Source of the DNA: Nocardia bovistercoris
Lineage (GTDB): Bacteria > Actinomycetota > Actinomycetes > Mycobacteriales > Mycobacteriaceae
Assembly (NCBI RefSeq): GCF_015674855.1
Contig: NZ_JADMLG010000028.1
Location: forward strand, 1 to 64,000
Reading direction: 5' to 3'
DNA length: 64,000 bases
The position numbers and the translations under genes are program-made. Each line of letters starts with the position of its first letter. The stretch's first letter is position 1. The notes under the pieces were generated by a model. That model saw nothing but the letters and a program-made list of their open reading frames with translations. It made no database searches and was not told the origin of the DNA. Positions 24,691-33,871 of this stretch are shown in pieces.

Positions 24691-25167
24691 ATGCTCGTCA
24701 CACTCGGACAAATCCTCACGGGCGCCGCCATTCTCGCCAACGGAGTGATCTACGGCACCGACGCCTGCTACGCCCTCATCACCCGCGCGGTCTACGCTCG
24801 CCTGGACGACGCCACCGTCACCGCGTCCGCGGGCTGGGGTCACTACTACGGCGACCGCCGGATGCCCCCGATCGGTGTAGGCGGCATGATCACCACCGCC
24901 ATCGCCGTGATCGTCGCGGCCATCAGCGGTCACCCCGGCGCCGCCGCCGCCGCGGGACTCGCTCTGCTCGCACTCGTGGCCTGGCTGGCCCTCTACATCC
25001 GAATCGCCAAGCCCATCAACACCGCCCAAACCGCCGCCGCCCGGTCGGGCAGCACGCCGCCGAACGCCCGCGCTCTCCAAACCCGCTGGGACAGCATCAT
25101 CCACGCTCGCGTGGCCTTACAACTGGCCGCCCTGGCCGCCCTCGTCACCACCCTGACACTTTTCTGA
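24691..25167 (+). CDS. DUF1772-like membrane protein
   Basis: A 158-aa protein with four hydrophobic helices (about residues 3-22, 68-85, 90-110 and 138-157). The sequence LTGAAILANGVIYGTDACYA, the mid-protein RRMPPIGVGGMITTAIAVIV and a C-terminal NARALQTRWDSIIHARVALQ follow the layout of the DUF1772/anthrone-oxygenase-like membrane family. ATG 24691 follows AAGGAAG. It forms an operon with the PPOX gene 62 bp downstream and is controlled by the divergent TetR. A catalytic role is not established. Confidence 0.7.
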   Translation: MLVTLGQILTGAAILANGVIYGTDACYALITRAVYARLDDATVTASAGWGHYYGDRRMPPIGVGGMITTAIAVIVAAISGHPGAAAAAGLALLALVAWLALYIRIAKPINTAQTAAARSGSTPPNARALQTRWDSIIHARVALQLAALAALVTTLTLF

Positions 25168-25229
25168 ACACCATCCGGCTGACCGCCGGGGGCGCACCTG
25201 CTATCGAATTCACTCCAGGAGTATCCGAA

Positions 25230-25628
25230 ATGACCTTCACCATCAACGAACAGCAGTTCCTCGCCGAGGCCGGGATCGGCAGGCTGGCCACGGTGTCACC
25301 CGACGGCGTCGTACAGAACAACCCGACCAGCTACCGGGTGAACGCCGACGGCACGATCGACATCGGGGGCATGCGAATGCGTGCCAGCCGCAAGTGCCGC
25401 AACGTCGAGGTCGGGAGCCGGGTGTCGTTCGTCATCGACCAACAGGTTTCCTCGGACCCCTATGTGATTCGCGGCATCGAGGTGCGCGGCACGGCCGAGG
25501 CGCTCGATGACGAGGAGCCACCGTTCCCGCCACAGGAACGCGCGGTCATCCGAATTCACCCCGAACGGATCATCTCCTGGGGCATCGACGGTGGATCCTT
25601 CGACTTCACCAGTCGCGGCGCCGAATAG
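25230..25628 (+). CDS. PPOX-class F420/FMN-dependent oxidoreductase
   Basis: A 132-aa split-barrel protein of the pyridoxamine-5'-phosphate-oxidase superfamily: INEQQFLAEAGIGRLATVSP, DGVVQNNPTSYRVNADGTID, KCRNVEVGSRVSFVIDQQVS, YVIRGIEVRGTAEALDDEE and the C-terminal IRIHPERIISWGIDG. The short form and the RIHPERIISWG ending match actinobacterial PPOX-class F420-dependent enzymes, which reduce or oxidise small molecules. ATG 25230 follows CAGGAGTATCCGAA. Second gene of the TetR-controlled operon. Confidence 0.88.
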   Translation: MTFTINEQQFLAEAGIGRLATVSPDGVVQNNPTSYRVNADGTIDIGGMRMRASRKCRNVEVGSRVSFVIDQQVSSDPYVIRGIEVRGTAEALDDEEPPFPPQERAVIRIHPERIISWGIDGGSFDFTSRGAE

Positions 25629-26105
25629 TTCTCTTCGGCGCGTAGGTCGCCGGGCGGGGGCGTTGAGGTCGAGATCGCGTGCGCAGTCGAGGGTCTCGCG
25701 GGTGTGCCGATGGAGTTCTCGTAGCTGTCGGGGCCGGGGAGGTATATGGCGAATTCCCAGGTGGCGGCGTAGCTGGTTCAGCGCAGGCGCATCGGTGGCA
25801 GCGTGGTGCCGTCAGCGTGTTTCACCGGTGAAGTAGCTGGTACGGCTCCCACCGCCGCACGCGCCCGACACTCCGCAGCGATGCTAGCGGTCCCACATTT
25901 CGGGCGTGACTGGATCTGCCCGAGCGCGTCGGGATGTCGGCGGAGACGTCGGCGCCTGGCCGACTTGTGCGCCGAGGCCAACGGGGAACGCGGCGAGGCT
26001 GTGAGCGGTCGTGTGCTGCCGCCATTTCGTTCGGTGAGCTACATTCCTGTTCTGAGACTGCCCGGTTCTGCGGTGCGGTGTCGTCTCGGAGATCGGGGAA
26101 TCAGG
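25629..26105. other. Intergenic, weak remnant
   Basis: No intact gene. On the minus strand about 25640-25790 reads like a protein fragment (LNQLRRHLGIRHIPPRPRQL, then RETLDCARDLDLNAPARRPT) without start or recognisable family. The frame of the kinase gene stays open upstream to 25803, but that stretch is arginine-rich and not protein-like. Confidence 0.35.
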
Positions 26106-28076
26106 GTGGTGCTGCGGGCGGGGGAAGTCGTCGCCGGGTTCGTCATCGAAGGCGTCCTCGGCGCCGGAGGAATGGGTGCGGTGTATGTGGCCCGCCATCC
26201 GCGCCTGGAACGCCGTGTGGCGTTGAAGGTGCTGCACGATTCGTTGGCCGGTGATCGGCGTGCTCGGGCAGCGTTCGAACGTGAAGCGGCACTGGCCGCT
26301 CGTTTGGAACATCCCAATATCGTCACCGTCTACGACCGCAGCGGGCCCGAGGATCCGATGTTGTGGTTGTCGATGCGTCACATACCGGGCGGAGACGTCG
26401 GTGTGCTCTTGAACGCGGCCCCTTCGGGGTTACCGGCGGAGGTGGCGGTGGCTGTGATCGCCGATGCCGCTGCCGCTCTGGACTACGCGCATTCCCAGGA
26501 TGTGCTGCATCGTGATGTGAAACCGGCGAACTTGCTGATCGAGCCCGACCCCCGGCACGGACAGCGGGCACTGCTCACCGATTTCGGTATCGCCCGCACG
26601 CTCGACGACACCGTAACTCTGGCCGAAGTCGCGGCGACCCTGGCCTACGCCGCACCTGAACGTTTCACCCGTCGACCCGTCGATCACCGCGCCGATATCT
26701 ATTCCCTGGGCTGCACCCTGTACCACCTGCTCACCGGAACGGTGCCCTTTCGCGGCGGCGGCGCGGTCGAAGTCATCGCGGCGCACCTCAACGACCCACC
26801 GCCGAACCTGCGCTTGTCGCGGTCGGATCTGCCCACCGCGATGGACGCCGTCATCGCGACCGCCCTGGCCAAGGATCCCGCCGACCGATATCCCAGCTGC
26901 CTCGCGTTCGCCGAAGCTGCCCGATCTGCCCGGATCACCCCGCCGAGATTCCCTACACCGAAGCGCCCCGCACCGGCGATCGCTCCTGTCGCACCGGCCC
27001 CAACGCGCGTCCACGAGAATGCCTTCCCCGCACAGGTATCCCGACAGTCCGAACCGCCACACTCGCCGCGGCCGATCACTCGGCGCCGGTTGCTGATCGG
27101 GGGTGCCCTCTGCACCGTCGCGGCCGGGACCGCGATCACCCTGCTCCGCGACACCGACCATGCTGATCCCGATGTGTCCGCGCCGACCGCCCCCGTTGCC
27201 GACGTTCTCGCCCATGACGACGCGGTGTTCTCGGTGGCGTTCAGTCCGGACGGCCGGACACTGGCCACCGGCGGTTTGGACAAGATGGTTCGACTGTGGG
27301 ATGTGGGCACCCACCAGCGGATCGGCAACATGGCCGGGCACACCGACCTGGTGAATTCGGTGGTGTTCAGCCCCGACGGTCGCACACTGGCCACCGGCGG
27401 TTTCGACTCCACCGTTCGGTTGTGGGATGTGCAGACTCAGCGGCAGACCGGCGAGCTTTCCGCGGACACCGGTGCGGTGCATTCGGTGGTGTTCAGCCCT
27501 GACGGCCGCATACTGGCCACCGGCGGTGCGCATACCGCGGTTCGGTTGTGGGATGTGGGCACCCATCAGAAGATCGCAGACCTGCGCGGTCACATCTCCC
27601 CGGTGAATTCGATGGCGTTCAGCCCCGGCGGCCGAACACTCGCCACCGGCAGTCAAGCCGCGATGTTTCGGTTGTGGGATGTCGGTAATTTCGAGGTAAT
27701 CGCCGACCTGCCGGGGAACGGCGTTGCGGTCTATTCGGTGGCTTTCAGTTCCGACGGCCGAACACTGGCAAGCGGCGATGGCTATAAGTCGGTTCGGTTG
27801 TGGGATACCGGTAGCCGCCAGAAGATCGGCGACCTGTCAGGAAACGGCGGTGCGGTGCGATCGGTGGCATTCAGTCCCGACGGCCGAACATTGGCCGCCG
27901 GGAGCGAGGACGCGTCAATTCGGTTGTGGGATATAGCCGGCCTCAGGCATATCGATGTGCTGAGCGGCCACAACTCCGTAGTGTGGTCGGTGGCGTTCAG
28001 TCCCGACGGCCGAATACTGGCCACGGGCAGTACCGACTCAACCGTTCGACTATGGAAGCTGCCCGGAACCGCGTAA
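26106..28076 (+). CDS. Ser/Thr protein kinase with C-terminal WD40 propeller
   Basis: A 656-aa membrane-tethered kinase. Residues about 11-270 form a PknB-like kinase: G-loop LGAGGMGAVY, catalytic Lys41 in VALKVL, HRDVKPANLL, DFGIARTLDD and a Thr-bearing activation loop (TLAEVAATLAYAAPE). A proline-rich juxtamembrane linker leads to one TM helix (RRRLLIGGALCTVAAGTAIT, about residue 325). Outside are seven WD40 repeats (SVAFSPDGRTLATGG...VRLWDVG units), enough for a closed seven-bladed propeller. The propeller should lie outside the cell, as a sensor or partner-binding head. GTG 26106 is chosen because it sits just before the kinase fold; a longer frame to 25803 is not protein-like. Confidence 0.9.
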   Translation: MVLRAGEVVAGFVIEGVLGAGGMGAVYVARHPRLERRVALKVLHDSLAGDRRARAAFEREAALAARLEHPNIVTVYDRSGPEDPMLWLSMRHIPGGDVGVLLNAAPSGLPAEVAVAVIADAAAALDYAHSQDVLHRDVKPANLLIEPDPRHGQRALLTDFGIARTLDDTVTLAEVAATLAYAAPERFTRRPVDHRADIYSLGCTLYHLLTGTVPFRGGGAVEVIAAHLNDPPPNLRLSRSDLPTAMDAVIATALAKDPADRYPSCLAFAEAARSARITPPRFPTPKRPAPAIAPVAPAPTRVHENAFPAQVSRQSEPPHSPRPITRRRLLIGGALCTVAAGTAITLLRDTDHADPDVSAPTAPVADVLAHDDAVFSVAFSPDGRTLATGGLDKMVRLWDVGTHQRIGNMAGHTDLVNSVVFSPDGRTLATGGFDSTVRLWDVQTQRQTGELSADTGAVHSVVFSPDGRILATGGAHTAVRLWDVGTHQKIADLRGHISPVNSMAFSPGGRTLATGSQAAMFRLWDVGNFEVIADLPGNGVAVYSVAFSSDGRTLASGDGYKSVRLWDTGSRQKIGDLSGNGGAVRSVAFSPDGRTLAAGSEDASIRLWDIAGLRHIDVLSGHNSVVWSVAFSPDGRILATGSTDSTVRLWKLPGTA

Positions 28077-28267
28077 CCGATCGCGAAATCGGGGCAAAGT
28101 CGTGGGCGGCGTGTGTTGTGCGGTGTTGTCGGGACCATTCGGGGTCCTCGGGTGGGGGCAGGATGGGCGATCACGGTTGGGGACCGTTTTCCCAGCCGAG
28201 TGCAGCACCGGATGAGGGCTGTCCAGTTTCGCCGCACCGTACATACGAGCGCCTCTACAATGGCCCG

Positions 28268-29014
28268 GTGTCGTTGAGCGGGAAGGTGGCGGTGGTCACC
28301 GGTGCGACAAGCGGAATAGGCCGTGCGACAGCGCGATTGCTGGCTGCGCGTGGAGCGCGGGTGGTGGTGTCGGGGCGCGATGTCGCGCGCGGTACCGATG
28401 TGGTGGAGGAAATTCGCGCGGGCGGTGGCAGCGCCGATCTCGTGTGCGCGGAACTGAGGACCGCCGCCGACGCTCGGTCATTGGCGCGTGCGGCCGAGAA
28501 CGTCGCGGGGCCGGTCGATATCCTGGTCAACAACGCGGCGATCGCGGTGTTCGGTGCCACGGCCGTCATCGAGGAGTCCGATTTCGACGCGTGCTACGCG
28601 ATCAATGTGAAGGTGCCGTTCTTCCTGGTCGCGGCGATCGCGCCGGGGATGGCGGCACGTGGGTACGGCAGGATCGTCAACGTCAGCACCATGGTCGCGG
28701 GATTCGGGACACCGGGCTCGGCGGTGTACGCGTCGAGCAAGGCGGCGCTGGAACTGCTGACCAAGTCGTGGGCCGCCGAGTACGGCCCGCACGGGGTGCG
28801 GGTCAACGCCGTCGCTCCCGGCCCGACCCGCACCGAAGGCACCGTCGACCACTACGGGACGGCGCGACTGGAGGCGCTGGGTGCTCGGGCGCCCGCGCGG
28901 CGGGTGGCCGAGGCGGACGAGATCGCCGAGACGATCGAGTTCCTGATCGGTGAACGGGCAGGCTTCGTTCACGGTGCGATACTGCCCGTCGACGGCGGGC
29001 GCGCCGCGGTGTAA
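28268..29014 (+). CDS. SDR-family oxidoreductase
   Basis: A 248-aa classical short-chain dehydrogenase/reductase. It has the cofactor motif TGATSGIG (about residues 12-19), RVVVSGRD at the end of beta 2 (an Arg that favours NADP), NNAAIAV, the catalytic Ser in NVSTMVAGFG, YASSK (catalytic Tyr and Lys) and the PG motif VNAVAPGPTRTEG, ending with AILPVDGGRA. It reduces or oxidises an unknown alcohol/ketone. GTG 28268 places the start 9 residues before beta 1, the usual position. It stands 190 bp after the kinase gene. Confidence 0.93.
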   Translation: MSLSGKVAVVTGATSGIGRATARLLAARGARVVVSGRDVARGTDVVEEIRAGGGSADLVCAELRTAADARSLARAAENVAGPVDILVNNAAIAVFGATAVIEESDFDACYAINVKVPFFLVAAIAPGMAARGYGRIVNVSTMVAGFGTPGSAVYASSKAALELLTKSWAAEYGPHGVRVNAVAPGPTRTEGTVDHYGTARLEALGARAPARRVAEADEIAETIEFLIGERAGFVHGAILPVDGGRAAV

Positions 29015-29265
29015 CCGGCGACAGCGGGAGGGTGCGCAGTCGCCGGGAACGCTCACTGCCGCACGACGGCCGCGACAGTAGTCGGCGGCAGGCCGAGAAC
29101 TTGCTCGTGTTCCTCGAGGACCACCCGGGAAAGACCACCCCTTTCCCGTTGTCGGCGGCACGAGGCGCCCGATCACTCGGAACTTCAGATGGGCGCGAGC
29201 TGCTACTTACTCCGCCACCTGTGCCTGTGCCTGCCTACTCCGGCCATGCCGATGGGCGATGCCGC

Positions 29266-29766
29266 TCAGATGTCCTCGATCAAACCGAGTCTTTCCCGCT
29301 CCGCGTATTCGTCGATGTCGGCCTGATACTCGGGGCGGACGAGGCTGAGGGTGACTGCCACGACGCCCGCGTCGAGTCGCACGATAATCCGCGGGTAGTC
29401 CCATCTGATCATCGCTTCCATACCTGGTTCGTAGCGCGCGGGCGGGCCGAGGGCATCGACGAAAGCGTCCGCCAGGTCCTCGAAACCTCGGAGGATGGGG
29501 GGCATTCGCTCTTCGGTGGGTGCCCGGAAATCGGCGACATCGGTGACCGGCGTTGCGAAGCGGATGATGTGCCCGTTCTCCAGACGGACGTAACATTCCG
29601 GTCTGTTCACCGCGAGGTCGGTACGCAACCACATGACGCCGTTCTCTCGGAGGAGTTCCCACCCCGCGGCGTCGCAGAACGGGGTGGGGTCGTCGAGGGG
29701 CCACTTCCAGTCGAATTCCCTGGCGATCCCGGCGATACGGGTCGCACCTTCGATGTCGGTGTGCAT
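29266..29766 (-). CDS. Candidate immunity protein (DUF6301-like)
   Basis: A 166-aa acidic, Trp-rich soluble protein: IAGIAREFDWKWPLDDPTPF, CDAAGWELLRENGVMWLRTD, LENGHIIRFATPVTDVADFR, and MIRWDYPRIIVRLDAGVVAV, ending AERERLGLIEDI. The opening 'A..I...FDW.W...D...FC..AGW' resembles DUF6301-type proteins of Nocardia; function is not assigned there. It starts 48 bp after the stop of the large toxin-like gene on the same strand, is acidic, and is small, which is the standard placement of a cognate immunity gene. That role is inference from context. Confidence 0.65.
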   Translation of the reverse strand: MHTDIEGATRIAGIAREFDWKWPLDDPTPFCDAAGWELLRENGVMWLRTDLAVNRPECYVRLENGHIIRFATPVTDVADFRAPTEERMPPILRGFEDLADAFVDALGPPARYEPGMEAMIRWDYPRIIVRLDAGVVAVTLSLVRPEYQADIDEYAERERLGLIEDI

Positions 29767-29814
29767 GAGTGCAGGCTACTTCCTGTCGGATCGATCGAAT
29801 GGTCGAGAGTCGTG

Positions 29815-32718
29815 TTACCGAATGTGGGCGCCGTGGGTGAGGACTGCTGCGGACTCGCGGTCGAGTACACGGCGCTGATCCATCGCGGGCATGCTGATGT
29901 CGATCACGAGGGATTGATCGGCCCCGGCCCTGTCTTGTCGCGGCAGGAACGGCGCGATCACCGGCAGCACGGGCGCCGTCCATCCGGCGAGGTTGTGCAG
30001 ATCCGGTAGGGCGAGACCGCCGAGCCAGTTCGACGGGGCGCCGTCGATCCCCCCGGTGGTCGCGGCGATCGGTGTCGCGCTCGGGGGCGGCGGGCCACCG
30101 GGTTGGCCGAGGGTGAAGTTCTTCGCCGTCTGTGGATCCACGTTGTAGGCGGTGATGGTTCCCGTATTCGGATCGGTGTGTACGAGCACGTAATCGAAGT
30201 CCTGTCGTCCCGACAGCAACTGTTCGGCCAGATCGGTGCCGTTCTTCTCGTCGTAGGCGCGCAACGCCGCGAGCGACTCCGAGTCCGGCCGCAGGAACTC
30301 GTCCTGCGCGTAGGGCAGGGTGCCCTGTTCGAACGGCACTGGTTTGTCCAGGCCCACATCGATCTGGCGGGAGCCGAACTGTGTCGCCGAGTCACCGCCC
30401 TTGTATTCCAGCAACACGACCCGACGGGTGCCGTCCGGGAGTGTCACCACCCCGAGCCGGTCGGCCGTGTAGTTTCCCGAACCCTCGTGGATGACATCGA
30501 TTCGCGCTTTTCTGGCGTAGTAGTCGCCGCCGATCTCACCACGGACCTCGGGCAGGCGGCTGACCGCCGCCCGCTGCTCGCGCAAACTCTTGGCCAACTC
30601 CGCCAGGCGTATGGATTCGGGATCAGTGAGTTTGAGTTGGTGGGATTCGTCGAGCGAGTCGAGGGTCCTGTCGAATCTCTCGCCGGAGAAGTCCTTGACC
30701 GTCGCCTCTCGGAGACCGCCCTTTCCATCGGACACCATGAGCTTGGTCTGCCTGCTGTCGAGCATTGCCTCGATCTCGGCTATGTTCTGGTCGCGGACCG
30801 CCTTGCTCGCGTTCTGCGCGGCGTCCACTTCGCCGAGCATCCATCGCTCCCGAGCGGGCAACGAGTCGATCGGAATCTGCGCGATGGGGTCGTCGAGTAG
30901 TTTTCCCGGTAGCGCCGAGTCGGACGGGGACGCGTCCCAGGGTTCCTTCTTGGTGTACCGTCCCTGCTGATTTCGCCACGAGGTCGGTTTTCCCGGTTCT
31001 CCTTCACGGGTGATGCCCGGTGGCAACTCCCTACCCTCCGGCAGTGCCGGCCGCGCACCCACGCCGGGATTCGGACCGAAACCGCCGTGCTCACCGGGGA
31101 ATCGGCGCGGAATGTCCGTGCCCGGCCGCGTGCGGGGTCCGAAAGGATCGGCGCGCGGGTCGTTGATATCGGGGCCGTCGATGCCCGCCGGGTCGGTTCT
31201 ACTCCACGGGGGCCGCGCGCCGTAACCGCCGCCGGGTCGATCCGGAATTGCCGCTCCCGGTGGGACTTCGGTGGAAAGGTGCGTTCCCGCGCCAGGATTC
31301 GACGGCACGCCGGGGTGTTCGAAGCCACGGGGACCGGGAACAGTAGGCCGTACGCCCGCTCCCTCGGGGAGAACAAGGGAGGTACCGGGTCGGGTATCCC
31401 ACGGGTGGTACATCGGACCGAGTCCCTCGCTGCCGACTCTGGCCCCGCCGCCGAATGCTCCCGTGCCCGCCGCCTCGCCGGGGATCGTGCCGAACCGCTC
31501 GAGGCCCTTGCCGATCTTGCCCAGAATCAGCATGTCCAGGCCGGGAACAAAGGTCAGGGCCGCCAATCCGGCGCCGAACGCAGCCTGTCCGTAGTCGCCG
31601 TTCTCCAGACCTTCGGTCAGATCCGCGAGTCCGGTCAATTCGCCCAGGCCGTGCCGGAACTCGGATTCGTTCATCAGTCCGGGGCGGTACAGATTCGGGT
31701 AGAGACCGGGGTCGTGGGTCGGGACATACGGCGATTCGTCCGGGATGAACGGGATACGCGGGTCGTAGGAATAGCTGCGTGGGGCGTTGCGAAGCTGTTC
31801 CGCCGCTTCGGGACTCAGTTGCGGAATGCCCGCGGTTTCGAGTCGATTCCTGGCCGCGGCGATCCTGTCGACCAGCACGCTCTCGGCCTGCTTGCCCGGA
31901 ACACCGGACGCGATGAGCCGCCGGAGCTCCTCACGGTAGGCGGGGTGGTTCGGCGCGAAATTCCCCAGCTGGATATAGATCTGGTCGTCGTCCTGCTGCC
32001 GCACGGTGTAGGCGTAGTTGGCGAGTCGTTCCGCCGCTTCACGCCGCCGCCGCTCGCTCGGTTCGTCCAAGGGCCCGGTCGTGCTCGCCCAGCCGAGGTC
32101 GTTGGACAACTGGGTGGCACTGTACCCGGGACGCGGCATCACGACGCTTCCGTCGACGAGCCTTGGCGCCGCCGCCGGATTCCAATGGGCGTTCAGACGC
32201 GCGGCCGCGTACGCGCGCATGGCGTCGGTATACGGTCCGGCAGCGGTGCCGTTGACCACCGCGAGGTCGTTGTCACGTTGTGCCGCGGTGTAGGAGGGGG
32301 TCGTGGAGTACAGACCCGCCAGTTCGTTGGGCGCGTAACCTGCCTCGGCCTTCCACACCAGCGGGTCGTACCCCGGCATGGTCATCGTCGTCTCGACGCC
32401 ACCGAGACCGTTCCCCAACGGAACCGGCTTGTTCTGGAGGGTCGTGCCGCTGGGCAGTGTCAGGGTCTCGCCGGGTTCGAGGGGACCATTCTCGGTGATG
32501 ACCAGAATGTCGAGCGGCCCCAGGCCACCCTTCGGAGGTTCCTGTTGTTGCTGCGACGGTAGGGGACCGGTCGATATCCCCAATGCCGCCCACCTGCGCC
32601 TCTCCTCATCGGTGAGGGGTGGCTTCGCTGATGTCGAGGTGTTCGGCGTGACCGAGGTGTTCGGGTTTCCTGCCTTCTCGATCTTCTGATTTCTTGCTTG
32701 TTCCTTGTCCTTCGGCAC
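29815..32718 (-). CDS. Large polymorphic-toxin-like protein with putative PD-(D/E)XK nuclease domain
   Basis: A 967-aa protein. The N-terminal 60 residues are low complexity (Thr/Ser/Asn/Pro). The middle (about 65-330) is a helical region with repeated Tyr/Ala/Pro-rich units, then a hydrophobic pretoxin-like stretch near residue 390 (LAALTFVPGLDMLILGKIGK), then a long Gly/Pro-rich linker (about 420-590). The C-terminal region has IDVIHEGSGNYTADRLGVVT followed by RRVVLLEYKGGD (about 740-770), the spacing of a PD-(D/E)XK nuclease core (D...ExK). GTG 32718 has GAGG 7-8 bases upstream; the longer open frame to 33423 is not protein-like. No signal peptide; export by type VII secretion is possible. 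An acidic candidate immunity gene follows at 29266-29766. Confidence 0.7.
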   Translation of the reverse strand: MPKDKEQARNQKIEKAGNPNTSVTPNTSTSAKPPLTDEERRRWAALGISTGPLPSQQQQEPPKGGLGPLDILVITENGPLEPGETLTLPSGTTLQNKPVPLGNGLGGVETTMTMPGYDPLVWKAEAGYAPNELAGLYSTTPSYTAAQRDNDLAVVNGTAAGPYTDAMRAYAAARLNAHWNPAAAPRLVDGSVVMPRPGYSATQLSNDLGWASTTGPLDEPSERRRREAAERLANYAYTVRQQDDDQIYIQLGNFAPNHPAYREELRRLIASGVPGKQAESVLVDRIAAARNRLETAGIPQLSPEAAEQLRNAPRSYSYDPRIPFIPDESPYVPTHDPGLYPNLYRPGLMNESEFRHGLGELTGLADLTEGLENGDYGQAAFGAGLAALTFVPGLDMLILGKIGKGLERFGTIPGEAAGTGAFGGGARVGSEGLGPMYHPWDTRPGTSLVLPEGAGVRPTVPGPRGFEHPGVPSNPGAGTHLSTEVPPGAAIPDRPGGGYGARPPWSRTDPAGIDGPDINDPRADPFGPRTRPGTDIPRRFPGEHGGFGPNPGVGARPALPEGRELPPGITREGEPGKPTSWRNQQGRYTKKEPWDASPSDSALPGKLLDDPIAQIPIDSLPARERWMLGEVDAAQNASKAVRDQNIAEIEAMLDSRQTKLMVSDGKGGLREATVKDFSGERFDRTLDSLDESHQLKLTDPESIRLAELAKSLREQRAAVSRLPEVRGEIGGDYYARKARIDVIHEGSGNYTADRLGVVTLPDGTRRVVLLEYKGGDSATQFGSRQIDVGLDKPVPFEQGTLPYAQDEFLRPDSESLAALRAYDEKNGTDLAEQLLSGRQDFDYVLVHTDPNTGTITAYNVDPQTAKNFTLGQPGGPPPPSATPIAATTGGIDGAPSNWLGGLALPDLHNLAGWTAPVLPVIAPFLPRQDRAGADQSLVIDISMPAMDQRRVLDRESAAVLTHGAHIR

Positions 32719-32765
32719 GGGATACCTCGAAATCGGTGGGAGCCGTCCGAATCGGAACGGCGGCG

Positions 32766-32814
32766 GTCGGAAAAAGCGCGTGCCGCTTCCGATTCGGAGA
32801 TCGGAAGCGGCACG
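32766..32814 (-). terminator. Strong hairpin with U-tract in the toxin leader
   Basis: Perfect 15-bp arms, CGTGCCGCTTCCGAT (32779-32793) and complement (32800-32814), with a 6-base loop. On the minus strand the stem is followed by CGCTTTTT (32778-32771), the form of an intrinsic terminator. It lies only about 50 bp upstream of the toxin GTG, so it either ends an upstream transcript or attenuates toxin expression. Confidence 0.65.
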
Positions 32815-33353
32815 TGTGGTCTCGGGGATACGCCGTGGCCGACTGTGTCGGACCGGACAGCGTGGGTTCGGACTCGCGTCGATGAACGGGGGAAGTCTTG
32901 TCGGCGAGCGAACTTCACGAAGCAGGCGACGGGCTCCGCGTCGTGTCGACGCGGTCAGCGTGGAACGCACGACGGGATCATCGGCGTCACTACTCGACAG
33001 CGCCGCGTCACCGTCCGTAGGCGCAGCACGAAACGCGCGGCGTTCGGCCGCGTGCGAATGGGATTGTCGGACCGGGAGATCGGCCCAGAGTGTTGCGCGC
33101 ATACGTGTGGCGCCAGCCAAAGTATCACCCAAGCAACCGCGGCAGGTCAACCCTTCCCGCGCGCAGCACCGTTCCACAGTCCCGGCGCGAAGGAAGTTTC
33201 GCGGTGCATTCGCGATCATGGCGCGCGCGAATGCGGGCCGGTTGATCGCCGACCGGGGGAGATCAGTTCGTTCATGTGGCGCTGAATTTCGTGTGGCTGC
33301 CGCATATCGAATGTGCCGGGTGCGCCGACGAACGCCCGCGTACTTCAGTGAAT
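32815..33353. other. Intergenic leader region, no gene recognised
   Basis: Lies between the divergent toxin and MarR genes. Frames on both strands are arginine-rich and unlike neighbouring proteins. It may hold the toxin promoter, but no clear minus-strand -35/-10 pair stands out. Confidence 0.4.
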
Positions 33354-33374
33354 TACTATGGTCAGGTGCCTGAC
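33354..33374 (+). promoter_or_regulatory. MarR promoter with overlapping operator
   Basis: TACTAT (33354-33359) is a good -10 box only 6 bp before the GTG at 33366, implying a leaderless transcript. GTCAGG-TG-CCTGAC (33361-33374) is a palindrome covering the start codon. Its core of 12 bases recurs exactly upstream of the lipoprotein at 33903-33914, so it is a likely MarR operator. Confidence 0.65.
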
Positions 33375-33845
33375 GACAATCGCATATCAGACGGTGACCT
33401 GCCCGAACAGGATGGCGGTCCATTACTCGGGCTGCTCTTGCGGCTGCTGAACCAGAACTGGGCGCGTGAGGTCGATGCCGCTCTGGTGCGCGCCGGATTC
33501 GGCGATCTGCGCCCTCCCCACGCGAATGTCTTCCCCTTCGTTCCGGTCGAGGGGATTCAGGTCAGCGACCTCGCCGAATGCGCGCGCGTGCGCAAACAGT
33601 CGATGGCTCAGGCGGTGGAGCAGTTGGAGCGAGCCGGATACGTCGAGCGACGGCCCGATCCGAGTGATCGGCGAGGCCGCTTGGTGTTCCTCACCGCCCG
33701 TGGCGCTTCGGTGCGGCCGGTGGGCGTGACCGCGGGACGTGAAGTGGAGCGGGAATGGGCGCGGCTCGTCGGGGAGCGCCGCCTCGAGGAATTGCGCGCG
33801 ACCCTTGTCGAATTGGTGGACGGCCTCGCCGATCCCGCGCCGTGA
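33366..33845 (+). CDS. MarR-family regulator
   Basis: A 159-aa winged-helix protein: LLLRLLNQNWAREVDAALVR (dimer helix), FGDLRPPHANVFPFVPVEGI, the recognition helix region LAECARVRKQSMAQAVEQLE, and the wing YVERRPDPSDRRGRLVFLTA. GTG 33366 is used because a -10 box sits directly in front and the sequence upstream is not protein-like. The same palindrome lies at its start codon and before the lipoprotein gene 130 bp downstream, so it probably controls both. Confidence 0.9.
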   Translation: MPDDNRISDGDLPEQDGGPLLGLLLRLLNQNWAREVDAALVRAGFGDLRPPHANVFPFVPVEGIQVSDLAECARVRKQSMAQAVEQLERAGYVERRPDPSDRRGRLVFLTARGASVRPVGVTAGREVEREWARLVGERRLEELRATLVELVDGLADPAP

Positions 33846-33871
33846 CCGAACGGGCTCCGATCCACACCGCA

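Noticed and set aside
25803..26105. Upstream extension of the kinase gene
   Set aside because: Composition is arginine-rich and unlike the protein; GTG 26106 sits at the usual distance from the kinase fold.
32719..33423. Extended N-terminus for the toxin-like gene
   Set aside because: The extension is arginine- and serine-rich, contains the terminator hairpin and overlaps the MarR start; GTG 32718 has a ribosome site.
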